A DNA stretch of 5,038 nt from Halodesulfurarchaeum sp. (lineage in GTDB: Archaea > Halobacteriota > Halobacteria > Halobacteriales > Halobacteriaceae): NCBI GenBank assembly GCA_018334775.1, contig JAGXLJ010000109.1, forward strand, positions 1 through 5,038, given 5' to 3'. Below the pieces are notes generated by a model. The model was not told where the DNA came from, did not search any database, and saw only the letters and a list, made by a program, of their open reading frames with translations. Each line of letters opens with the position of its first letter. Positions within the stretch are counted from its first letter, which is position 1. Of the stretch, positions 1 through 5,038 are shown piece by piece. A program made the position numbers and the translations under genes.

Positions 1-389
1 GGGAGGACTTGGCCCTCGACAGTTCGGCGCGCCGTCGTCATCAAAAGCGACCAGGCGAAGTCGGCGGTCGTTTCGGAGAGCACACCTGGGGTGTGACCGA
101 CCGGAAGGTCCCGGTCTGCGGCGTCATCCATGTCGATGTGGTCGTAGCCGACTGAGAACGTCGAGATGACTTTGAGATTCGGTGACGCGTCCATGACTTC
201 GCCATCAATCTCATCCGAGAGGAGACAGAGCAGTCCCTCAGCCTCGATATCCGCAAGCGTCTCGATGATATGGTCTTTCGACGGCGGGGTCTTTTCCTCC
301 CAGACGTGCACGTTGTACTTTTCTTCGAGTCGATCGATCCCGGCATCCGGGATGCGTCGTGTGACGTAGACGGTCGGTTGTGTTGCCAT
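1..389 (-). CDS. D-2-hydroxyacid dehydrogenase (glyoxylate/hydroxypyruvate reductase-like), N-terminal part, cut by window edge
   Basis: Reading the minus strand from the ATG at 389 gives 129 open codons running off the window. The protein starts MATQPTVYVTRRIPDAGIDR, a typical first strand and helix of the substrate-binding domain of this family. Residues 76-86 (STFSVGYDHID) and about 100-121 (TPGVLSETTADFAWSLLMTTARR region) are the hallmark motifs before the NAD domain in GyaR/SerA-type enzymes, which reduce 2-oxo acids to D-2-hydroxy acids with NAD(P)H in the cytoplasm. The GxGxxG NAD motif and the catalytic Arg, Glu and His lie outside the window, so the exact substrate (glyoxylate, hydroxypyruvate, phosphoglycerate or other) cannot be decided. 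No Shine-Dalgarno precedes the ATG, so a leaderless or short-leader mRNA is likely. The gene follows the aminotransferase by 78 bp on the same strand; a shared 2-oxo-acid pathway is possible but unproven. Confidence 0.88.
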   Translation of the reverse strand, partial: MATQPTVYVTRRIPDAGIDRLEEKYNVHVWEEKTPPSKDHIIETLADIEAEGLLCLLSDEIDGEVMDASPNLKVISTFSVGYDHIDMDDAADRDLPVGHTPGVLSETTADFAWSLLMTTARRTVEGQVL

Positions 390-412
390 GGGTAACTGTG
401 TTTGTCGGTCGT

Positions 413-441
413 GTTTGAAGGTCGGGGTCTGCCGAAATTTT
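413..441 (-). promoter_or_regulatory. possible promoter of the hydroxyacid dehydrogenase gene
   Basis: The 78-bp spacer 390-467 holds two weak AT-rich TATA-box candidates on the minus strand. TTCAAAC at 419-413 is centred 27 nt before the ATG, the right spacing for a leaderless transcript. AAAATTT at 441-435 is centred 49 nt before it, which would give a leader of roughly 20 nt. Neither is a close match to the haloarchaeal TTTAWA-like box. The lack of a Shine-Dalgarno slightly favours the first. Co-transcription from the aminotransferase gene is equally possible. Confidence 0.25.
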
Positions 442-467
442 GCGAACGTCAGGGGCGTGTCGCTAAC

Positions 468-1625
468 TCAGAGAAAGCCTGCGTCCTCCAGCCGTTTGAT
501 CCCTTCCCGGATGCGGTCCTCGGTTTCGACGAGTGAGGCTCGCACATAACCCGGCGTCCCAAAGGCCTGGCCCGGAACGAGACCGACGCCAGCCTCGCGG
601 ACTGCGTCTTTGCAATACTGCATATCGTCGTCTGATTCGATGGGGAACATTACATAAAAGGCCCCCTCAGGAACGGGAACGTCGATACCCCGCTCTTCGA
701 GCAGTTCGACAAACAGGTCACGCCGGGCCTCGAATGTCTCCATCATATCGTCGGTCAGCGCGTCGACATCGGTGTTTTCGAGCGCCTCGATTCCGGCCCG
801 CTGGACGAAGTTCGAGGCACAGGACACCGAATGGGAGTGGACCTTGCCGGCCTGAGTCGTGTGGTCAGTCGGCGCAGCCATGAAGCCAAGCCGATAGCCC
901 GTCATGGAGAAGGTCTTGGATACTCCGTTGATTGTGATGGTCCGCTCCATCATACCATCGAACGTTGCCAGGCTCCGTTGTTCGTTGTCCTCGTACATGA
1001 GTTCTGCATATATCTCGTCGGAAAGCACAGGCAAGTCGTACTCGACCGCTATATCACGAAGCCCCCCGAATGCGGCTTCGGAAAAAACCATGCCGCTGGG
1101 ATTGCTCGGGGAGTTTAGCATGACCAGGGCCGTATCGTCGCTGACGGCGGCCTCGAGGTCATCCAGTGCCGGTTCGAGTGCAAAGTCATAGGGCGCGGTA
1201 TCGACGTGGATGGCTTCGCCGCCAGCCAGTTGCACCATCGGTTCGTACGACGACCAAACCGGATCAATGACGATGACCTCGTCTCCCGGATCGACGATCG
1301 CTTGGATGGTTTCGTACAGCGCGTGTTTGCCTCCCGGTGTGGCGATGATGTTCTCCGAACTGTACTCCAGGTCGAAGCGATCCTGTAGATAGCCGGCGAT
1401 CGATTCGCGGAGTTCCATGATGCCATTCGATGGGGTATAGGTCGTATGACCGGCATCCAGGGCGTCCTTTGTCGCGTCGATGATGTTCTGTGGGGTATCA
1501 ACATCGGGTTGGCCGACACTCAGGTCCACGATGTCTTCACCCTCGGCTTCGACTTCTGTCACCAAGTTCGAGATAACGAACGGTGCGGCCGGCTCGACGG
1601 CCTGGACGCGCTCTGCAAACTCCAT
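468..1625 (-). CDS. class I/II PLP-dependent aminotransferase, aspartate aminotransferase-like
   Basis: A 385-residue cytoplasmic fold-type I aminotransferase, full length for the family. Numbering from the ATG at 1625, visible landmarks are: GQPDVDTP at 38-45; Y63; GGKHAL at 98-103 (cofactor phosphate loop); W124, expected to stack on the PLP ring; NSPSNPSG at 171-178 with the PLP-contacting Asn175; DEIY at 203-206 with Asp203 and Tyr206; SKTFSMTGYRLGF with the Schiff-base Lys237 and phosphate-binding Arg245; EGAFYVMFP near 320-328; and Arg362 in YVRASL for the substrate alpha-carboxylate. The stretch GGKHALYETIQAIVDPGDEV closely resembles Thermus-type aspartate aminotransferase, where the Lys of GGKxAL binds the distal carboxylate; Lys100 here suggests Asp/Glu-type substrates (inference). 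A GTG at 1628 is in frame one codon earlier, but GAGGTGA at 1638-1632 lies 6 nt from the ATG and only 3 nt from the GTG, so I prefer the ATG. Stop is TGA at 470-468. Confidence 0.93.
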   Translation of the reverse strand: MEFAERVQAVEPAAPFVISNLVTEVEAEGEDIVDLSVGQPDVDTPQNIIDATKDALDAGHTTYTPSNGIMELRESIAGYLQDRFDLEYSSENIIATPGGKHALYETIQAIVDPGDEVIVIDPVWSSYEPMVQLAGGEAIHVDTAPYDFALEPALDDLEAAVSDDTALVMLNSPSNPSGMVFSEAAFGGLRDIAVEYDLPVLSDEIYAELMYEDNEQRSLATFDGMMERTITINGVSKTFSMTGYRLGFMAAPTDHTTQAGKVHSHSVSCASNFVQRAGIEALENTDVDALTDDMMETFEARRDLFVELLEERGIDVPVPEGAFYVMFPIESDDDMQYCKDAVREAGVGLVPGQAFGTPGYVRASLVETEDRIREGIKRLEDAGFL

Positions 1626-1717
1626 CACCGCTCACCTCGATAGTGCCCGCTTGGGCAGTCTTGAGTCGGGACAGAAGTGAAACGGATCTCGGGCCTGGGT
1701 CCAGTACGGATTGGCAT
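1625..1717 (-). CDS. possible 30-codon upstream ORF coupled to the aminotransferase gene
   Basis: An ATG at 1717-1715 opens a 30-residue reading frame (begins MPIRTGPRPEIRFTSVPTQD, ends GHYRGER). Its TGA at 1627-1625 shares one base with the aminotransferase ATG, giving a TGATG junction of the kind seen in translationally coupled genes. The Shine-Dalgarno of the aminotransferase lies in its last codons. A TATA-like element is centred about 31 nt before its ATG, so it could be read from a nearly leaderless transcript. Against it: the peptide is basic rather than acidic, roughly 57% of its codons end in G or C, it resembles nothing I know, and a chance ORF of this length is easy to get. It may simply be 5' leader sequence. 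Confidence 0.25.
   Translation of the reverse strand: MPIRTGPRPEIRFTSVPTQDCPSGHYRGER
1632..1638 (-). promoter_or_regulatory. Shine-Dalgarno of the aminotransferase gene
   Basis: GAGGTGA on the minus strand matches the anti-Shine-Dalgarno CACCTCC of archaeal 16S rRNA. It lies 6 nt before ATG 1625 and 3 nt before GTG 1628, which is why I place the start at the ATG. Its presence means this mRNA has a leader, unlike the neighbouring genes at 389 and 3219, which show no such site. Confidence 0.7.
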
Positions 1718-1744
1718 AGTGTGAAAGAGTAATCTCGATACCGT

Positions 1745-1759
1745 CAAAAATAGGTTTCG
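1745..1759 (-). promoter_or_regulatory. candidate BRE/TATA element upstream of the aminotransferase gene
   Basis: On the minus strand this reads CGAAACCTATTTTTG: a purine-rich CGAAAC resembling an archaeal BRE, followed by the T/A stretch TATTTTT at 1752-1746. A start about 25 nt downstream would fall near 1724, giving either a leader of about 100 nt for the aminotransferase or a leader of a few nt for the 30-codon upstream ORF. The same T-run is also a candidate terminator for the preceding gene; the sequence alone does not separate the two roles. Confidence 0.3.
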
Positions 1760-1778
1760 TTTGAGCCTCCGGGCTCAA
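1746..1778 (-). terminator. hairpin plus T-run after the DHH gene, possible terminator
   Basis: TTGAGCC and GGCTCAA (1778-1772 and 1767-1761, minus-strand order) form a perfect 7-bp stem with a 4-nt loop, beginning 25 nt after the DHH gene's TGA. A run of five T follows at 1750-1746, ten bases past the stem. Archaeal termination depends mainly on T-runs rather than hairpins, so the T-run may be the active part. The gap between stem and T-run is longer than in a classical bacterial terminator. Confidence 0.35.
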
Positions 1779-1803
1779 GACGCCGTTTGAGGCAATCTTT
1801 GCG

Positions 1804-3219
1804 TCAGCGCTCCCGGCGGCGTGTATCCAGCGCGTCGTCGATCCGGTTTTCGATCTGTCCGGCGACCATCGACCGCAATCCGTTCTCTTCAGTTTCGGTC
1901 TCGACGGCCTCGAAAATCCCAAGTGGGAGTTGTGCACCAGCCATCGATTCGTGCCCGCCGGCACTCCCAATGTCATCGAAGGCCCGGCGAAACACGAATC
2001 CCAAATCAAGTCTGCCGGCCTTGGCGCGACCCGAGAGATAAATCGTCTCGTCAGTGTACCCATACACTACCGTCATGTCGATGGCTTCGAGTTCCAAAAG
2101 TCGATCAGCCGCTTGTGCGAGTGAATCCCGACTCTGGATCGATCCGACACAACTCGTTAATATTGTCCCTTCCACCCGACGGTTCTGGATTGCTCGACCG
2201 ATCGTTTCCAGCGTATATGGACTCATTGACGGGCTTTCGATCCGTTCGAGGGCATCAAGGTCGGCGTGGGGCAAAAGGGTGGCAGCCGCCTCGAAATCCG
2301 CGCCCGTGGTTTCCCGTCCGAAATTACGGGTGTCGACCCGAATCCCGTACAGCAACCCAGTGGCGACATCTGTTCCAATGTCGATATCATACCTCTCCAG
2401 ATAATCGATGAGCAGCGTACTGGTGGCGCCCACTGAGGAGCGAACGTCCATGAAATCGGCGTCAGGTAACTCCTCTGCAGGATGGTGGTCGATCACGATG
2501 TCGATCGGCATTCCCTGAGGCAGTTGATCGTTCACACCGGGCCTCGAGTGGTCGACAAGGGCCAAGTGGTCGCCACCGATGTCGGCGGGCCGCTCCAATT
2601 GTCTCAGTGACACGTCGAGTAGATTGACGAATGCGCGATTCTCCTGGTGGGAAATATCGCCAAAATAGCATATTTCGGCCGAAACCTCGAAGCGCTCGGC
2701 AATCGCCCGTAGTGCCAGCGCCGCTCCAAGTGCGTCCGGGTCAGGATTGTCGTGTGTGCATATAACAAGTGTCCCACTCATCCCCTGTAACGTTGTCCTG
2801 AGACCAGCGAGCTGCTCGTGGAGAACTCCGCCATAATTATCGTCAATCGCATCTAGCACCATACTCCCGGGGGAAAGAACTGAATCGACGGCTGCAGGCA
2901 CCTGGCTGGACGTCCCTGTCACACCCGGCAGAGAAAGCACATATGCCTCCGGATACACGTCTCGTGCCGCATACGCCACCTCAGTCGCTCGTTCACGATC
3001 ATCCATCAGGACAATAATAACGTCAGGTTCGATCGACGCTGCCCGAATGGCTTCGGTTTTGGTGACATCACCCGTCTCCGCACTCACTGATAAGTCTCGA
3101 AGATGTTCGACTCGGTGTTCGTCAGGATCCAAAACGAGGAGTTCACCTTCCCAGTCCCGAATTGTACTCGAAAGCGACAGACAGAGATCCCCACACCCAA
3201 GGACCAGCCGGTCGACCAT
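1804..3219 (-). CDS. RCK_N (TrkA-N)-DHH-DHHA1 family phosphoesterase
   Basis: A 471-residue soluble protein with three parts. Residues 1 to about 125 form a TrkA-N/RCK-type Rossmann domain: LVLGCGDLC at 5-13, an acidic end of strand 2 (LLVLDPD, Asp31) and ETGD at 48-51. Residues about 148-345 are a DHH phosphoesterase with all four motifs: THDNPDPDA at 155-163 (His156, Asp160, Asp162), LVDHS at 221-225 (Asp223), DHHP at 244-247, and YGIRVDT at 291-297 (Asp296), the expected two-metal (Mn) site. The DHHA1 domain at about 350-455 carries GSAGGHESMAG, GGH at 421-423, which binds nucleic acid or nucleotide ends. DHH-DHHA1 enzymes of the NrnA/GdpP group cleave nanoRNA, pAp or cyclic dinucleotides; which applies here is not visible. 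The third Gly of the GxGxxG motif is Cys13. No membrane segment is present. The start is ATG with no Shine-Dalgarno but a TATA-like box at -27. It lies 44 bp after nuoN. Confidence 0.92.
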   Translation of the reverse strand: MVDRLVLGCGDLCLSLSSTIRDWEGELLVLDPDEHRVEHLRDLSVSAETGDVTKTEAIRAASIEPDVIIVLMDDRERATEVAYAARDVYPEAYVLSLPGVTGTSSQVPAAVDSVLSPGSMVLDAIDDNYGGVLHEQLAGLRTTLQGMSGTLVICTHDNPDPDALGAALALRAIAERFEVSAEICYFGDISHQENRAFVNLLDVSLRQLERPADIGGDHLALVDHSRPGVNDQLPQGMPIDIVIDHHPAEELPDADFMDVRSSVGATSTLLIDYLERYDIDIGTDVATGLLYGIRVDTRNFGRETTGADFEAAATLLPHADLDALERIESPSMSPYTLETIGRAIQNRRVEGTILTSCVGSIQSRDSLAQAADRLLELEAIDMTVVYGYTDETIYLSGRAKAGRLDLGFVFRRAFDDIGSAGGHESMAGAQLPLGIFEAVETETEENGLRSMVAGQIENRIDDALDTRRRER

Positions 3220-3243
3220 ACGAACGTAGTTCCGTCGGCAACT

Positions 3244-3250
3244 GGTAAAG
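3244..3250 (-). promoter_or_regulatory. TATA-like box of a probable leaderless promoter for the DHH gene
   Basis: CTTTACC on the minus strand has its TTTACC core centred 27 nt before the ATG at 3219, the distance expected when transcription starts at or next to the start codon. No GGAGG-like site lies in the 24 nt between box and ATG. It sits just after the nuoN stop, in a 44-bp spacer (3220-3263) preceded by the purine-rich GAGAGAAAAG. The match to the haloarchaeal TTTAWA consensus is only partial. Confidence 0.45.
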
Positions 3251-3263
3251 AACTTTTCTCTCG

Positions 3264-4766
3264 TTAGACGCCGCCTTCGAGCAGGAGCGACGCGGCGGAG
3301 ATCGCACTTTCTGCCACCGGATCGAAGGCAAAGAGCAACGCGACAGTGACTGCGGCTGCACCGATCACGGCCACGTACATGCCCGTCGGCTTCGGTCCGA
3401 GGTCACGCGAATCGGACGGGTCTTCGATCCAGAGGGATTTCACGACCCGACTGTAGTAATACAGCGACAATGCGCTGTTGATCGCGGCGATCGCGGCCAG
3501 CCACCAGAAGCCAGCCTGCACCGTCCCCGCGAAGAGGACGTACTTTGAGAGGAAGCCACCGCCGACCGGGAGCCCGGCCAGGCTAAACATGAACACCGTC
3601 ATTGCAACGCTGACGTAGGGGGCCTGTCTCGCGAGTCCGTTGTAGTCCTCGAAGGTTCGACCGATGTTCCACTTCTCGGCCAGCGAGACGAAGAGAAACG
3701 CTCCGGTATTCATGAACCCGTAGACAAGCAGGTGCATCATCGCGGCACCGAGCACGAGTGCCTGAGTGCCGACATCACCTGGCCCGGCCAACGCAGCCAG
3801 TCCCATAAGCACATAGCCCGCGTGCCCGATCGATGAATACGCGAGCATCCGCTTGACGTTTTCTTGGGTCGCCGCGGCGAAGTTCCCGACAGTCATCGTC
3901 ACGATCGCGATCACGACGAAGACCCAGCCCCATGGGACAGTCCCAGCAACCAGATCGAGTGGGAAGCCCTGTACAAGAACGCGGAAGGCGACGGCAAAAC
4001 CGGCTGCCTTCGATGCTGACGAGATGAACGCCGAGATCGGTGCCGGCGCCCCTTCGTAGGCCTCCGGGGCCCAGAAGTGGAACGGCACACTTGCGGTCTT
4101 GAACAGGAAGCCACCGATCAGCATGACCAGCCCGAGTCCGAGCACGCTATCAAGGCCTGCCAGACCACCCTGGAGCGCTTGGGCGATTCCGCTCAGGTGC
4201 AGGGTTCCAGTCGCACCGTACACCAGACTGATCCCGTAGACCATTACCGCTGAGGACAGCGCCCCGATGAGGAAGTACTTGAGCCCAGCCTCCACACTAC
4301 CCTCGTTTTGCTTGAGGTAGGCCACGAGCCCATAGGAGGGCAGCGAGGCCAGTTCGAGACTGACAAAGACCGCAGCGAGGTTGTTCGCCGCAGCCATGAG
4401 ACTCATCCCCAGTGCCGCAAGGGCGATCAGGGAGTAGTACTCCGCAATGGCTTCAGACCCACGTAGATAGTCGTAGCTCGCAAACACCACGAGGGTTGCC
4501 ACGCTGCCGAAGATGAACGTGAAGAACAGGCTCATCCCGTCGACGACGAGCATGCCGTCGAACAGTTCAGGCATTGTCGCCTGGGCCCCTGTTCCGGCAG
4601 CTATGAACCAAGCGCTCGTGAGTGCGACCAGGGCCGATCCCAGGCCAGCGATGCCAGCCAGGAGGTCCGGGCGTTTCGACCGCGGGAACATCGTATCAGC
4701 GATCAGCAGCGCCATGGCCGTGATCGCGAACAGGTACTGCGGCGTGAGATAGGGAAGTTCGACCAT
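3264..4766 (-). CDS. nuoN: NADH/F420H2 dehydrogenase-like complex I, subunit N
   Basis: A 500-residue polytopic membrane protein, very hydrophobic throughout and of the length expected for a 14-helix antiporter-like NuoN. Charged residues typical of this proton-pumping subunit are present inside membrane segments: Glu138 (VFVSLELASLPSYGLVAY), Lys163 (GLKYFLIGALSSA), Lys223 in FKTASVPFHFWAPEAYEGAP, Lys253 (SSASKAAGFAVAFRVL) and Lys408 (GGGFLSKYVLF). These correspond to Glu133, Lys158, Lys217, Lys247 and Lys395 of E. coli NuoN. The motif QENVKRMLAYSSIGHAGYVLMG at 301-322 is the family signature. In the complex it couples quinone reduction to ion translocation across the cytoplasmic membrane. 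Haloarchaeal complexes of this type lack the NuoEFG NADH module, so the electron donor may not be NADH (established knowledge, not visible here). The ATG directly follows the nuoM stop; stop is TAA at 3266-3264. It is probably the last nuo gene. Confidence 0.97.
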   Translation of the reverse strand: MVELPYLTPQYLFAITAMALLIADTMFPRSKRPDLLAGIAGLGSALVALTSAWFIAAGTGAQATMPELFDGMLVVDGMSLFFTFIFGSVATLVVFASYDYLRGSEAIAEYYSLIALAALGMSLMAAANNLAAVFVSLELASLPSYGLVAYLKQNEGSVEAGLKYFLIGALSSAVMVYGISLVYGATGTLHLSGIAQALQGGLAGLDSVLGLGLVMLIGGFLFKTASVPFHFWAPEAYEGAPAPISAFISSASKAAGFAVAFRVLVQGFPLDLVAGTVPWGWVFVVIAIVTMTVGNFAAATQENVKRMLAYSSIGHAGYVLMGLAALAGPGDVGTQALVLGAAMMHLLVYGFMNTGAFLFVSLAEKWNIGRTFEDYNGLARQAPYVSVAMTVFMFSLAGLPVGGGFLSKYVLFAGTVQAGFWWLAAIAAINSALSLYYYSRVVKSLWIEDPSDSRDLGPKPTGMYVAVIGAAAVTVALLFAFDPVAESAISAASLLLEGGV

Positions 4767-5038
4767 TTACAGTCCACCTCCGATTGAAAGGATCGGCTGC
4801 ACAGCATCCTGGATGATCCCGTAGATCAGGTCCGGAGCCATCCCAAGCAGGATGACGATCAGCAGGAGCACCATGATCGAAACCCGATCAGTGACCGCTG
4901 CCGGGACGATCTCGTGGTCCGTGTCCGCTTCGAACGGCCCGAAGAGGACCCGCTGCATCGCCAGCAGAAGGTAACCAGCGACGATTACAATACCGAACAT
5001 CGCGACCGCGGTGAACACCTGTGCATACGGGAGCACCG
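4767..5038 (-). CDS. nuoM: complex I-like dehydrogenase subunit M, C-terminal part, cut by window edge
   Basis: The frame is open from the window edge to the TAA at 4769-4767, giving 89 complete codons; the first full codon (GTG at 5036) is internal, not a start. The visible piece starts VLPYAQVFTAVAMFGIVIVA and continues GYLLLAMQRVLFGPF, the typical late helix of NuoM/MrpD-type subunits ending in a QRVxFGP motif. An acidic loop follows (EADTDHE), then a last membrane helix at about residues 52-74 (VSIMVLLLIVILLGMAPDLI) and a short tail ending SIGGGL. NuoM is one of the three antiporter-like proton-translocating subunits of the membrane arm. The key Lys/Glu residues lie upstream, outside the window. 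The assignment rests on these C-terminal motifs and on the directly adjoining nuoN, the usual M-N gene order. Confidence 0.9.
   Translation of the reverse strand, partial: VLPYAQVFTAVAMFGIVIVAGYLLLAMQRVLFGPFEADTDHEIVPAAVTDRVSIMVLLLIVILLGMAPDLIYGIIQDAVQPILSIGGGL
4775..4781 (-). promoter_or_regulatory. Shine-Dalgarno of nuoN inside the end of nuoM
   Basis: GGAGGTG on the minus strand is a strong match to the archaeal anti-Shine-Dalgarno. It lies 8 nt before the nuoN ATG at 4766 and is made of the codons for the C-terminal glycines of NuoM (GGA GGT G). The stop and start form TAAATG without any gap, so the same ribosomes can continue from nuoM to nuoN and keep the two pump subunits in step. Confidence 0.75.

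Noticed and set aside
41..346. Minus-strand 101-codon frame at the left edge
   Set aside because: The overlapping frame from ATG 389 encodes clear D-2-hydroxyacid dehydrogenase motifs; this one is its Arg/Ser-rich shadow.
1115..1519. Minus-strand 134-codon frame inside the aminotransferase gene
   Set aside because: Out of frame within a gene that has all its catalytic motifs; basic low-complexity composition typical of a shadow.
1644..1657. 5-bp stem TGCCC/GGGCA with a 4-nt loop just before the aminotransferase Shine-Dalgarno
   Set aside because: Short and isolated; stems of this size are expected by chance in GC-rich DNA, and it does not cover the Shine-Dalgarno.
1765..1773. GGAGG-like sequence on the minus strand within the spacer hairpin
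   Set aside because: It looks like a Shine-Dalgarno but no start codon follows at a workable distance; it is part of the hairpin loop and stem.
1632..2063. Minus-strand 143-codon frame covering the 3' end of the DHH gene and the following spacer
   Set aside because: Its first 260 bases lie out of frame inside the well-supported DHH gene, its composition is basic (many Arg, Ser, Pro) unlike the acidic neighbours, and it shows no recognisable domain.
1821..2411. Plus-strand 196-codon frame opposite the DHH gene
   Set aside because: Entirely antisense to a conserved gene, rich in Arg, Ser and Pro as usual for shadow frames in GC-rich DNA, with no family resemblance.

Overview
This window looks like chromosomal DNA from a haloarchaeon (class Halobacteria). 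The proteins are strongly acidic and very poor in lysine: the 471-residue DHH protein has only two Lys, and the 386-codon aminotransferase has six. The ribosome-binding sites match the archaeal anti-Shine-Dalgarno. At least one gene has a TATA-like box about 27 nt before its ATG and no Shine-Dalgarno, as expected for a leaderless archaeal transcript. All genes are on the minus strand, so the biological order runs from high to low coordinates.

Layout in transcription order. (1) 5038-4767: the C-terminal 89 codons of NuoM, a proton-pumping subunit of a complex I-like dehydrogenase. (2) 4766-3264: complete nuoN, whose ATG directly abuts the nuoM stop codon; this is probably the end of the nuo operon. 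(3) 3219-1804: a complete three-part protein with an N-terminal TrkA-N/RCK-type Rossmann domain, a DHH phosphoesterase domain and a DHHA1 domain. It probably has its own leaderless promoter in the 44-bp gap after nuoN. (4) 1803-1626: a 178-bp spacer with a perfect 7-bp hairpin, a T-run/TATA-like element and a possible 30-codon upstream ORF whose stop overlaps the next start. (5) 1625-468: a complete class I PLP-dependent aminotransferase, most like the thermophile-type aspartate aminotransferases. (6) 467-390: a 78-bp spacer. (7) 389-1: the N-terminal 129 codons of a D-2-hydroxyacid dehydrogenase (glyoxylate/hydroxypyruvate reductase-like), cut by the window edge.

Functionally, the right third is respiratory energy conservation: membrane arms of a Nuo/Fpo-like complex that transfers electrons to quinone and pumps ions. 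The middle gene encodes a catalytically intact DHH hydrolase with a nucleotide-sensing type N-domain; nanoRNA, pAp or a cyclic dinucleotide are all possible substrates. The left third holds two central-metabolism enzymes that interconvert 2-oxo acids with amino acids and hydroxy acids. I see no mobile element, CRISPR array, tRNA or rRNA, and no clear sign of a new defence or mobile system. The least ordinary points are the RCK_N-DHH-DHHA1 protein and the leader region of the aminotransferase gene.
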